Shown here: positions 47,807-59,195 of the stretch, piece after piece
Layout of the letters: each line of letters starts with the position of its first letter
Position numbering within the stretch: position 1 is the first letter of the stretch
Origin: Cornus controversa
Lineage: Eukaryota; Streptophyta; Magnoliopsida; Cornales; Cornaceae
Direction of reading: 5' to 3'
Assembly (NCBI GenBank): GCA_026545225.1
Contig: CM048848.1
Location: forward strand, 47,028,306 to 47,092,305
Length of the DNA: 64,000 nucleotides
Made by a program: the position numbers and the translations under genes
Notes under the pieces: model-generated
Seen by the model: only the letters and a program-made list of their open reading frames with translations
Told to the model about the DNA's origin: nothing
The model's database searches: none

Positions 47807-48889
47807 ATATAGTAAATATTATTATATTAGATTGACAAAAATGTCATTTTATATATATAAATATTTTAATTTTTATATTAATATAATTTTAAGGGTAAAA
47901 TAGATATTTCACCTAAAAGTTAATGTCGGTTAGTTCATTTCTGTTACAGGGAAGGTTATTGTAATAAAATCAATTACTTTGATGCCAATTGTAATTAAGT
48001 CAAACCTCAGGGGAGGTCAGTGTAATTTACCATAATTTTTTTTGACAAAACTAACAGAATTTTGGACGGATGGGGGTCTTTGTCTAACGGAGCAAACCTC
48101 AGGAGAGGTCATTGTAACAAAATCTATTAGTTTGATGCTGAATGTAATTAGGCCAAACCTCAGGAGAGGTCATTATATTTTACCCAAATATTTATATATA
48201 TATAATGACATTTTTGCCCATCTAATAGAATAATATTTACTATAATATAATAATAATATAATATAATAATATTTACTTTTGCCACCATGAGTCACCACAA
48301 CCATCGTGCATAACCCCAGCTACCATAGCCACCACCATGGTGAGGTTGATGAAGCTGAATGTGAGAGCATGATGGTAGCTAGGGTTGCGCACACATACAT
48401 ATATATATAATAATATTTACTATATATATATAATATAATAAATATTATTATATTAGATGGGCAAAAGTGTCATTTTATATATATAGATATTTTAATTTTT
48501 CTATCAATATAATATAAATTATAGAAGAGGTCATTGTAACAAAATCAATTAGTTTGATGCCAGATGTAATTAGGCCAAAATTCAGAAGACGCCAGTGTAA
48601 TTTACCCAAAACCTCAGGAGAGGTCAGTGTAATTTATCTTAAATTTTTTTTTACAAAACTAACTAAATTTTGGACGAGTCTAGCTTTTTCTAACAGCAAA
48701 CCCTAGGGGAAGTCATTGTAACAAAATTCATTTGTTTGATGTCAAGTGTAATTAGGCCAAACCTCAGAGAGGTCAGTGTATTTTACTCTTTTTTTAATTA
48801 AAAGAGTGAGAGTGAGAGAGAGAAATAGGAGAGTTCTGAGACTTGCATAAAAATTAAGATCTATCTTCCAAGTTCCACCTCCATGCGAA
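46720..48889. mobile_element. Large palindromic (foldback) element with nested MITE units
   Basis: The outer 150 bp on each side are near-identical inverted copies (GGTGGAACTTGGAAGATAGA ... TTAATTAAAAAAAG(G/A)GTAAAA). Further in, each arm carries several copies of a MITE-like unit with the phrases GGGTAAATTACACTGACCTC, CCTGAGGTTTGG, ATCAAACTAATTGATTTTG and TTTTGGACGGA, and a GC-richer segment (left 47585-47645, right 48281-48345) that also pairs inverted. The whole 2.17 kb could fold into one imperfect hairpin. No transposase is encoded and no TSD was found. It is either a complex non-autonomous DNA transposon or MITEs that inserted into each other. Confidence 0.72.
47758..47812. repeat. Compound microsatellite (CG)n(CA)n(TA)n
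   Basis: A run of alternating CG, then CA/AC, then TA dinucleotides about 55 bp long. Alternating purine-pyrimidine DNA of this kind is prone to form Z-DNA. It lies close to the middle of the surrounding palindrome. Confidence 0.9.
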
Positions 48890-50560
48890 CTTCTCAATCT
48901 TTCTTAGTATCTCTCCTGCCTCAATACAGAATATATATGTATTTATATATCTATACCTATAAATGTATGTCTCTGTATATAATATATATATTTCTATTTA
49001 TATATGTGTATGTACATGAGTTGGGGTTTTGTTTCAAATTGGAATTTTGGGTTTTATACCTTCAATTGGGTTTTGAAATTGAGAAATGTCCGATTTGGTA
49101 ACTCGTAAAATTGATGCAAGGATTTGATTTCTATCATTTTGATTTTGTTTGCATACTTCTTTTTACCTTCAAGAATTTGTCATTCTCCATGAGCCCCCAA
49201 CTTCCACTGATGAAATTTCAACATCAAAGTGATAACTTGTAAGTTGTAACTTGAATGCAAGTTATTTATCGAACAAAAAAAAAAAAAAAAACCTCAAATT
49301 GATAAAAGGCTCAATTAGATAACACAATCTAGTTATTATCACAGAATGAATAAAAGCATCAAATAAAACCAACCCATTATTTTCTTAGTTAAAAATATAC
49401 ATTTTGATGTATCAAGCTGCTCACAGTAAAAATATAAATTATTTGTAATTTTTCCTTATATAACCAAAATTTTGTCTCTTACCTTAAAAAAGTAGTGACC
49501 CCAAGTTGGTACTTTCAGAGATTGACTCAGTCGTTAGCATTAGTCAGGTTGTGTTGTCTTTTTCGGCTGACGGAGGTGGTAGCACTTTTACCCAGCAGGT
49601 ACATTTTTGTATATACACAGCAAATGTTCGATGTTTTGCCTCATTGAAGTCGGTTTGTTTATTTGATTGTTTATTAACTTTATTTGTAGTGGGTGTTATC
49701 TTCTTTCTTTATTTGAAATAGTTAGGATGGTGATTGTGCGAATATATAATTAATGGAAATCTACAAGTTTTAGGTTTACAGGTCAAGTTAGGAATTGGAA
49801 ATTTAGCTCAACAAGCCTAAATTGATTTATTGGATTTTAGTTTTGGGAAGATTTTGGCTTTATTGAGTTCCAATATCTGATCACTTTAAAGAATTTAGAA
49901 CTCTTGTCTGTTCTTCAATCATATATCTTCTGACTATGCTTATATATATGTCTTGTAGTGCATATTAGAAACACTTGGTCCTTATATTCAACAGCACCAA
50001 CATTTCATTCATATTTAGTCACATAAGCTCCATAATAAGAAAATTCAAAGACTTGTCCTTGTGTCCAACCTAAAAACTTGACTGCTTCCATGGTTGATCC
50101 TTCCTGTTGTTAGTTTGAAGAAATTGATATATTAAAAAACACCTGTCTTCACATTTTTTCATTAAATAATAAACAAGGAAGAAAATGATTCTTGGGCCCA
50201 CTAGCTATATAATACGTTTGTATTTATGTTATGAATGCCAACCTTTTTAACTGTTGACTTTCCTTTTGTTTCCAATTCTTTTTGGGTTTAGAAAATTGCA
50301 TATTTTTCAATGTTGATAAACTCTAATATTTATAAGTGTCAAACCATCTTTGAGCATGCGACATTTGGTTACTTCTAAGAAGTTTCTTGGGACCAAGGGT
50401 TGTAGGCCTGTGGTATTTTTTCAACTCAGAAACAGCCAGGGAACTTCATAAGCAGAGAATATATATGAATAGTTTTTATGCCTTTAGATTATTTATTCCA
50501 TGATTATGGGTGTAGAACTGAAAATGAAATAGTTTCTGTCTTCAATATTTTGTAGTATCA
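48890..50560. other. Intergenic stretch, nothing firm
   Basis: AT-rich; a 71-residue frame at 49506-49721 has no family features. A poly(A) run at 49275-49291 and T-rich tracts occur. Nothing else is supported. Confidence 0.45.
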
Positions 50561-50577
50561 ATCACTTTTAATAAATT

Positions 50578-50696
50578 ACCACGAGGCCTATGGCCGAGTG
50601 GTGATATTTTCTCTCATTTTAAAGTGAAAGGTAAAGGGTTTAAGTCTCTCCAAGTACACTGTGAGAGTTAATCTTGTCAGGACAAAAGAAAAAAAA
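50578..50696 (+). mobile_element. tRNA-derived SINE with 17-bp TSD
   Basis: A 119-bp unit opens with tRNA-like sequence: box A-like TATGGCCGAGTGGT near the start, box B-like GGGTTTAAGTC about 45 bp on. It ends in an A-rich tail (AAAAGAAAAAAA). The 17 bases before it (50561-50577, ATCACTTTTAATAAATT) are repeated exactly at its end (50697-50713), the signature of LINE-driven insertion. The head resembles a leucine or serine tRNA, whose GGCCGAGTGG D-arm it shares. It needs RNA polymerase III for transcription and a LINE for movement. Confidence 0.88.
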
Positions 50697-50713
50697 ATCA
50701 CTTTTAATAAATT

Positions 50714-51330
50714 CAATACTCATGTTCAACACTTGATTTTTTGCTTTATGAAATAGCTCCTAATTCACGTAAACGTCTCACACTAATTACTATTGAAATT
50801 AAAAATGAAACCTATCTTGGTTCATGTCTTTCGGTTATGAAATTAGGGTGTTTTTCTTGTTCCATAGATCACTTTATGTTTGCTGAATTTCTCGCAAAAA
50901 ATAACATTAACTATTTTGCCAACCGGTGATAAAATATTGAACTAATTTTTTAGTACCGGATGTCAATAGTTGTCAAACATTTTGTCCCATTGAGAACTGG
51001 TACTCAAAAATTAGTTCAATTTTATTTTATTTTATTTTTTATTTTAACACCGTTCGTCAGAATGATGTGCACAAAAGATGGTATGTGGATGTACAAAAGG
51101 TGGTACTTGAGTGCACAAAGGTACATTCTTGCACAAAAGTGAATTGGTATTGAGACATCATTGTTTGTGCCAAGATTTATTGAAGTCGACAATGAAATCG
51201 TCCTGAGACAACTTTGCATGGCATGCTAAAGAATCGACCTGTAAAAGACCCTTATTAGGAATGACTTTTCCATCAAGGATTACAGCATTGCATGCAGGGG
51301 CCACAAGTACAAGGAGTTAAAAATGATATA
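50714..51330. other. Unassigned stretch
   Basis: No supported gene. A triplet of AAAGGTGGTACTTGAG-like phrases near 51075-51130 is the only local repeat seen. Confidence 0.45.
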
Positions 51331-51335
51331 GTTTT

Positions 51336-53631
51336 TGTTGGATTGGCTTCTATTGTGATTAGGTTTCTATTATAGAGTTGTATCTTATTAGGTACTTTTT
51401 TAGTAGGCAAGTCTTGGTCTCAAGGAAGGAAAGAATTTGTTAGGCAAGTCTTGGGTTATAAGGAATTGTAATCCTTATCCATCAAGGAATTGGGTTTTGG
51501 GCTCTATAAATAATTACCTATGCTATAGGTTGAGATGAATGATATTGATATAGGTTGAGATGAATGAGAATAAAAGAGGCAATACTTTCATTATTTTTGA
51601 GAGGTCACTTTCATTGTTTTAAGAGGGCAACTCTTGTATATAGATAATACTCTCATTGTTATTAAGAGGACACTTAGAGAGAGAATTCTTATTTAGAATT
51701 TGTGATTTTCTTTTGAATGAGATTGGGTGTACAAGGGTTAAAGGTTGAGAGTTGAGCGTACTCTTGATACAATCTTTTAACTTGTACTGTTACAATCTAT
51801 ATAGAGAATTCGGGCTCTCCGTGGATGTAGGCTTGTTTAGTTGAACCACATATAATCTTGGTGTGTTTTTGCAAATTTCTTCATGCTTGTTTACTTATCA
51901 TCACATCGTAATATTTGGTGGTTCGTGATTGGGGGCTAAGTTCTCAATAAATTGGTATTAGAGCTTCAAGATTCACACAAGGTGTTTGATAAAAATCTTG
52001 TTTATATTTTTTCTACATAACATGAGTGTTGTTCGTCTTGGGTATTTGTGACAATCATAGTCGGTAATATTGTTACACAATACAAGGTAGAGAAATTTGA
52101 TGGTAAGGGTAGTTTCACCCTATGACGAAGGAGGGTGAAGGACATCCTAGTTCAACAAAACTTAGCGCGGGCGTTGAAAGGAAAGGATGGAAAACAAAAA
52201 AAAATGTCAATTGATGATTAACAGGATATAGAGTCAAGGTGTGTAAGCATTATTCGATTCTGTATTGGGGATGTTCTCACAATTTTCAAAGTTGACACTC
52301 TTACTTTACATAAGTGATTTTTAGATTTGGGTTCATCGAACCATATTTGCTTCGTAAAAGAATGTTTTGATTCATTTAAAGAACTTAATGGTAGTTCTGA
52401 GATATTGCCTAATGGTGACAAATGTATCGTTGAGGGCGAGGGAACTGTGAAGTTCAAAATATTTGATAGGGTGGAACGCAGTTTGGGATATGTTGCTTAC
52501 ACACCAAAGTTGCAGTGTAATCTAATTTTCTTAAGCCGGTTGGACTTCATGGGCTGCAAGTGCTCCATTGCAAGGGCAGTCATGAAGTTTACCAAGGGCT
52601 GCATGGTATTAATGCAAAGAGAATAGAGTGGAGATTTGTATCATCTGGTGGGGAGTGCCAATGGCACTCAAACTTCGATTGTGGATATGAAACGGAGTGC
52701 ACATGGTAACAATATCTTGACATATGTTTTGTTTGATTTATCGAAGACAAGGGTTGAACGTTTTCAGATAGACGTGGGTGAGATGAAAGTTCCTGCATGG
52801 AGAATGGTTGCATTGAGGCCCCCTTCCAAAGTCACTTGATAATGTTAACTTGATACAGCTGCATGAATACATTGGCCGTGTGAATCAAGGGGAGTATTAT
52901 TTCATTATTGATTCGAGTTATGTAGCTAGAGTTTGAAAGGCCGATGGATCGTTTGTGGATTTGTAGATAGGAGTCTTGTGTATTGAATACTTGTTAAAAT
53001 TTTTGCCTAGGGAGAAATTTGTTGGGTTGGCTCAAATTCCTATTGTGATTTGGTTTCTATTATAGAGTAGTATCTTTTTAGGTAATTTATTAGTAGGCAA
53101 GTCTTGGTCTTAAGGAAGGAAAGTACTTGTTAAGCAAGTATTGGACTCTAAGGAATTGTAATCCTTGTCCACCAAGGAATTTAGATTTGTGCTCTATAAA
53201 TAGTTACATATGTTATAGGTTGAGATGAGTGAAAAGAGAGATGAGTGAGAAGAAAAGAGACAATACTCTCATTGTATTTGAGAGGTCACTCTCATTGTTT
53301 TGAGAGGGCAACTCTTTCGTAGAGGTAAAACTTTCATTGTTATTGAGAGAACGCTTGAAAAGAGAATTATTGTTTAAAATTTGTGATTTCCTTTTGAGTG
53401 AGATTGGTTGTACAAGGGTTAATGGTTGAGAGTTGAGCATACTCTTTATACAATCTTTTAACTTGTACAGTTACAATCTATATAGTGAAATCGGACTCTC
53501 CGTGGACGTAGGCTTGTTTAGCCGAACCTCATATAATTCTTGGTGTGTTCTTGTAAACTTCTTTGTGCTTGTTTACTTATTATCATATCATAATATTTTG
53601 TGGTTCGTGATTGGGGGCTTGTTTTTCAACA
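51336..53631 (+). mobile_element. Internally deleted Copia element with both LTRs
   Basis: LTRs of 614 bp (51336-51949) and 612 bp (53020-53631) start TGTTGG; the right one ends CAACA, the left CAATA. A perfect 5-bp TSD, GTTTT, flanks the element (51331-51335, 53632-53636). ATTGGTATTAGAGC (51950-51963) is a methionine-tRNA primer site and CCTAGGGAGAAA (53006-53017) the polypurine tract. The 1.07-kb interior keeps a gag start (EKFDGKGSFTLWRRRVKDIL, with stops) and the protease block (DLGSSNHICF, LPNGDKCIVEGEG) but integrase, RT and RNase H are gone. Within each LTR a TATA (CTATAAATA) near 51507 and 53194 is kept. Confidence 0.9.
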
Positions 53632-53636
53632 GTTTT

Positions 53637-54081
53637 GAATGTTATAAAGAATCGACAAGTAAGAAACATTATAATTTTGATAATATACATCAACAATGGA
53701 GATCAAGGAATGATTCGTGATTCAAAATAGTGATTGATTTGCAACAGACAATATTTAAAACACTCAACTCCCCATAGGGCCATAGTGAGTATATGAATTT
53801 CTAGTAGAAAAGAAAAGTGAATGAAGGTAGACTGTATAGGTGGTGATCAAAGAAATTTTGATGATTTTGTGATTGTGGAATCCATCTTATATAGAGAGGG
53901 AAAATTTACATGGCTATAGTTGGTAAGCTTGTGAATGTGACTTGTTTTATAATCAATTTCTGACAAGTACGAAAGTACTTGTGACATGCTTAGATTTGAC
54001 AATGCTTTGGGAATCATTATAACTTTCCATGTATTGTCAAATCTAGGTGAAATAACCATTTGAATTTATTGTGTGACCAAC

Positions 54082-54085
<4 letters not shown>
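53637..54085. other. Flank between the Copia element and the virus insertion
   Basis: No gene. 53998-54021 is repeated exactly at 61234-61257 on the far side of the viral locus, in the same orientation. GATTTGACAATG / CATTGTCAAATC-type inverted repeats lie at about 53993-54047. Confidence 0.55.

Positions 54086-54120
<35 letters not shown>
54086..54120. repeat. (TA)n tract at the left edge of the viral insertion
   Basis: A 35-bp TA dinucleotide run that ends exactly where viral protease sequence starts. A matching tract closes the right edge at 61038-61058. Endogenous pararetroviruses of rice and of the Florendovirus group are known to sit in such TA repeats. Confidence 0.85.
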
Positions 54121-54122
<2 letters not shown>

Positions 54123-56062
54123 CCCTAATTGATACAGGAGCAGATCTTAATTGCATTCAAGAAGGACTAATTCCTTCTAAATATTTTGAGAAAACTTCTC
54201 AACGATTGAGTTCTGCTAATGGTAGTAAAATGGAAATTAAATATAAATTACCCAAAGCCCATGTTTGTCAAAACAATGTATGTTTCAAAACATCATTTGT
54301 TTTAGTTAAAAATATGACCGATAAAGTTATTTTGGGAGTACCATTTATTTATTTATTGTATCCATTTACAACAGATAATAATGGTCTCACCACTAAACCT
54401 TTTGGTCAAACAGTCACATTTCAATTTCTTAAAAAACCAGAACCTAAAGAGTTAAAATCACTCTTTGATTCCTCTGTTTCTAAATCCCTAAATTTACTCA
54501 CTATTAAACAGCAACATTTAAAATCCTTACAGGAGGAAGTCATCCATAAAAATATTGAAAGTCAACTAGGCATTGAAAGTTTTCAACACACTGTTAAAAC
54601 TTTTCAGAAAAAACTTGAAGTCGAAATTTGTTCCTTATTTCCTAACGCCTTTTGGTATAGGAAACAATATATTGTCAGTCTACCTTATATCCAGTCCTTT
54701 AATGAAAAATTCATTCCCACAAAAGCTAGACCTATCCAAATGAATCCTGAACTTCTTGAAGCATGCAAAGAAGAAATTAACAATCTTCTTGCCAAAAAGA
54801 TTATCAGGAAAAGTAAATCTCCTTGGTCATGCTTTGCTTTCTATGTTGAAAAGCAAGCTGAGTTAGAAAGAGGAGTCCCCAGACTTGTTGTTAATTATAA
54901 ACCCCTTAATGAAGTTTTGGAATGGATTCGTTATCCCATCCCAAACAAAAGAGATCTTATTAATCGTCTTAGTAAAGCAGTAATCTTTTCAAAGTTTGAT
55001 CTAAAATCCGAATTCTGGCAAATCCAGATAAATGAAAAGGATAGATATAAGACTGCCTTCACCACACCCTTTGGTCATTATGAATGGAATGTCATGCCTT
55101 TTGGTCTAAAGAATGCCCCTAGTGAATTTCAAAATGTCATGAATGACATTTTTAATCCATACAGTAAATTTGCTCTTGTCTATATCGATGATGTCCTTAT
55201 TTTCTCCCAGTCCATTGACGAGCACTGGAAACATCTATTCACATTCAAGGCTCTTATTAAACAAAATGGTCTTGTTGTTTCTGCATCTAAAATCAGTCTT
55301 TTCTAAACTCGAGTCAGATTTCTTGGATTCCACATCCACCAAGGAAAAATAAGTCCAATAGATCGAGCTATTCAATTTGCTGATAAGTATCCTGATGTCA
55401 TTACAGACAAAACCCAGTTACAACGCTTTCTTGGATCCTTAAACTACATCTCAGACTTTTATCATGATCTACGAAAGCAATGCAAACCTTTATTTGACAG
55501 ACTTCAAAGTAATCTGTCCCCTTGGACATTAGTTCACACTGAAATTGTTCAGAAAATCAAACTCCATGTCAAGACTCTACCTTGCCTTGGAATTCCTTCA
55601 GTTGATTCCTTTAAAATCATTGAAACAGATGCCTCTGATATCGGTTACGGCGGCATCCTTAAACAACGTCTCAGTCCAGATTCTCCTGAACAAATTGTTC
55701 GTTTTCACTCTGGAACCTGGAACAGCACACAAAGTAATTATAGTACTATTAAGAAAGAAATCCTTTCTATTGTTTTATGTGTTTCCAAGTTTCAAGATGA
55801 CATTTTAAACCAAAAATTTCTAGTCAGAGTTGATTGTAAAAGTGCTAAATATGTTCTTGAAAAAGATGTCAAAAATATTGCTGCTAAGCAGGTTTTTGCC
55901 AGATGGCAAGCTATTTTAAGTATTTTTGATTTTGATATAGAATATATCAAAGGTAGTCAAAATTCTATACCTGATTTCCTTACTAGAGAATTCTTGCAGG
56001 GTAAACATGGCCGACAAAGCCAAAAACAAAGACAAAGTCCCCCAAGGGACAGTAAAGGTTGA
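54121..56062 (+). pseudogene. Endogenous pararetrovirus protease - reverse transcriptase - RNase H
   Basis: One plus-strand frame from 54122 to the TGA at 56060-56062 carries, in order, an aspartic protease (active site DTGAD at 54131-54145), RT (YIDD at 55181-55192 within LVYIDDVLIFS, preceded by FGLKNAPSEFQ) and RNase H (ETDASDIGYGG near 55618-55650). The order is that of Caulimoviridae polyproteins. The only in-frame break is a TAA at 55304-55306 between RT palm and connection. The start is cut off by the (TA)n tract, so the frame lacks the upstream coat region, which lies inverted at 56355-59195. The last 56 bases overlap the next ORF. Old viral remnant, not expressed as a full protein. 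Confidence 0.88.
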
Positions 56063-56350
56063 ACATTCATCCCTGACCCCTTTGGCTATGACGAACAGAT
56101 TTGCTGTTCTTAGTCAAACTCCAAGACCCTCTTTCAGTTCTGCTTTAGCCTCTCCAAGTCCTAGTCACCTTCGTCTTCAATACCCAAGTCATCTCCCAAA
56201 TTCTGACCCTTTTTTAAACCAACCAATTCGTCCTATAGCCCCCAGTCAATTTACCCAAAATCCCAAGTCTGATTATACCCATAACTACACTTCTATCCTT
56301 TTTCACATTGAACCTTCTCATAGTCATTTCAAAGACCCAGTGGATGTAGT
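56007..56350 (+). pseudogene. Endogenous pararetrovirus ORF2, N-terminal part
   Basis: ATG at 56007 opens a frame in another phase that overlaps the end of the polymerase by 56 bases (MADKAKNKDKVPQG...). It runs about 114 residues, rich in S, P and T, then reaches the inversion junction near 56340-56356, after which the frame reads the antisense of the coat gene and is meaningless. A second ORF of unknown function after RNase H is a feature of Florendovirus genomes. The other part of this ORF is on the minus strand at 60138-61011. Confidence 0.7.
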
Positions 56351-56354
56351 CAAA

Positions 56355-59195
56355 GCATTTCTTTTTGGGTTTTTTATAAAATTCTTCTTTCTGGAAGTTA
56401 GGTTTTCGTCTATGATAGTTTTTATAAGTTCTATATTTAGTAGGGTGTTTACGAGTTTTATGTAAATTTTTGCGAGAAGGGGCAATTGGAGGAAGACCAT
56501 ATTGCTCGCAAAAATTGCCTAATTCATATTTAGCTTTTTTCTTTTCATTATTAAGTTGTTTACTTATCTTCATATCAATACACATTTTCAATCCTTCCTT
56601 TTGGATTGTGCTAATGATATTTCCATAAGTAAGTTGACTATAATCAATGATTCCTGCTGGCTTAGCAAGGGTTTCTCTAATTTTGTGGGCAAATAAACTA
56701 GGTAAACCGTTAATAAATTTTTCTTTCCAAAATGGGCTATTACTATCATTTCTCATCATAACCCGTGATAAGAAAACATCTTTGTACCATCTAAAGTCTG
56801 AAAGGGTTGGACAGCTTAAATTGGTTAACTGGTCATGGACTCTAGCCATGATGTTACTAGGGGTTCCTATAAAATGATTAATGATTGTAAAAATTAATGT
56901 ATTGACTCCATCTGGAATACCCATACCTATTCTTTCGTCAAAAATAGGATTTCCATCATTATCTTTTTGGACCACATTTTTAATTTGTTGTCTATCTTCT
57001 TCAGATAGGTGGTTTTCCCACCATGATCTTAACATACCAGTAAAACCTGATGTGAGAAGATCAACAATCTCAGGTTGAGTGACTGTGTGATTAGTAATGT
57101 AACTATTGGCAACCATAGAAATATGGTTTAGTTTGTTTAAAATTTCTGTTTCAGAGAGACCATCTATATTCCATTCATAGAGTTTATCAGAAGAGACAGA
57201 AAATTGACTTTGGAATGGTTTTTCTTCGAACTGGAGATCTGGAGGTGTGGGTTTAGGATACCAATTTTTTGTGAGGCTAGTGGGATTGGTTTTACTACGA
57301 TAGATTGGTTTTAACTGCATATCTGCGAAGGTTTTTTCTAGATTTTGGATTTCGCTATCTTCGGAGGAGGAGATTGATTCAGAATGGAAACTACTGTTTT
57401 CATTAATGACTGTAATAGTGTTTTGTTCTTCTTTTGCTTTTCCCTTGGCTTTTTCTAAATCTTTTAACATCTTGTTTACTATTTGTAGTGTGGTTGACTC
57501 CGAAGATTTTAGGGCTAAGCCTTTTCGTTCTGTAGGAAGATTAATTAAAGGTTTTTCTTGCTGGTTAGTGTTGTTTTCTATGCGGGAATCAATTTTATTT
57601 TCAATCTTGTCAAGTTGTTTACCTATGATATGTAGGCTTTTATTGGTAAAATTGTTTTGTTTAATGATTTTTCTTAAATCAGGTTGGGTATTGGCTTCAC
57701 TGACTTTGAGAGGAGAGGCTGTTAAATCGTGGTCTAAGTGTTGGATGACAAGGGTTTCAAAAGGAGGATGACTCGCGGAGACCGATGTTTTGTCTGGTTT
57801 AATCCATTTGGTTTTTGTTAAAACATTTACTTTGTTGTAATAATTTTCCAAATAATCAAAGAAATTGATTTCGAGACTGTAATCTGTCATAAAAGATTTC
57901 CAGTTTCGGATTATTTTTGTCATTTCTTTTTCAGAAAAATTGTTTCTATATGCTTGCCTTTTTGACTTATTTTCTTTTGATTTGAATTCGGTATGAAGTT
58001 TAAGTAAATCAAACTTAAAATCTTGACTCAAGGAAGTTATTTGTGGATCAAAGGGTATGTGTGGTTCAAAATCAGTTTGGGTAGGAGATCTAGAGGGCGA
58101 TGACTCATTATCATCAAGCTTGGGGGCATAACAAGGATTTGTAACAGGATTTTCTATTTTTATTCCTTTTAATTTTAAATTTTTCCCTTCATTTTTCCTA
58201 GTTAACTGATTCACAAATGATCTTTCAGAGGCTTCTTCTTCGCAAAAGAGATTCTTATCTCTTCTCATGTTGCTATGTCTTGATTGAGTACTGAATCTTG
58301 ATGGAGTAGTGAATCGGGATTCGTCAAAACTTATCCTAACAGTACCATCGCTAAATTGTTGAACTTGACTAAGGTCACTTGTATTATTTTGGATTTTTGA
58401 GTCATGGTTTTCATTTTGTAAAAGCCATTCATTAGGTAATGTAATGTCTTTCCATTCAACAATTTTTGGGATCTGTATACGAGCATCTTTTGTACTACCT
58501 TCAATGAGGAGGGTTTTGTCCCTAGGACTTTTGACTAGGGCTCCAACATTAAGATTGGTCCTTATACACTTATAATAGATTCTGTATATTAGGCCTAGAG
58601 GTTGACCTCCCTCAAGCATAGGATAACCAGTAGTTTTAATATTTAAAGTTAAAGCTTTAAGGATATGAGGATCACTAAGACTAAGGGTAAGATTTGGGTA
58701 GGTGTTGAAATAGACTGGTCCGTTGGCAAGTGTGGTTTCAATAATTCCTATGATACTAATATTGTAATCAGTAAATCTTGCATCTCTTAAACATAAGAGA
58801 ACTGAAGCATTTATGCCTAGAATTGTAAGAGGATTTACAGCAACTTGGATGAGACCTATATGAATGAAGTTATGGCCTTTATCTCTGTGTGCTTTTATGG
58901 TTTTATGGCTTAATAATTGACATTTTTCATGTTCTGACCTAAGACCATAAATTTTCTCAACTGTTTTAACTCCATAGTCACTAAGGAAGGTGGACTGAAG
59001 AAAGGTTGACTTATAAATTTCTCTAGTAGGGACTTTGGGGATATTCCAAGCAAACCAATTTAGATCCGTGGAACTAATATCCTCGTATATATGTTCTTCT
59101 TCATTGACTATATTAGGAAAGGTAGATTGGGTAGATCTAGAACTAGAACTAGCGAAAGAGGAAGATCTGAGCAACCTGTTCATCATCTTTAGCAA
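56355..59195 (-). pseudogene. Endogenous pararetrovirus movement protein - coat protein part
   Basis: A long minus-strand frame without stops: about 947 viral codons from ATG 59193-59195. Residues about 30-270 fit a 30K-type movement protein (LNWFAWNIPK, then LLCLRDARFTDYNISIIG, NTYPNLTLSLSD); a long charged linker follows; residues about 640-945 fit a caulimovirid coat protein (SGFTGMLRSWWENHLSEE and a basic C-part KKPKKKCF). The Cys at codon 947 (56355-56357) would start the zinc knuckle, but the sequence leaves viral sense right there: the remaining 46 codons down to 56214 are antisense of ORF2. So the frame is open yet chimeric, cut at the knuckle by an inversion. Confidence 0.85.

Noticed and set aside
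49506-49721. Possible exon
   Set aside because: No family similarity recognised, no flanking exons, and composition does not differ from the surroundings.
50578-50660. Functional tRNA gene (Leu/Ser-like)
   Set aside because: Lacks a proper anticodon arm and acceptor pairing, and is bounded by a TSD and A-tail as a SINE.
57406-57771. Plus-strand frame of 121 residues within the viral MP-CP region
   Set aside because: It is the antisense of a long open minus-strand viral frame and has no family features.
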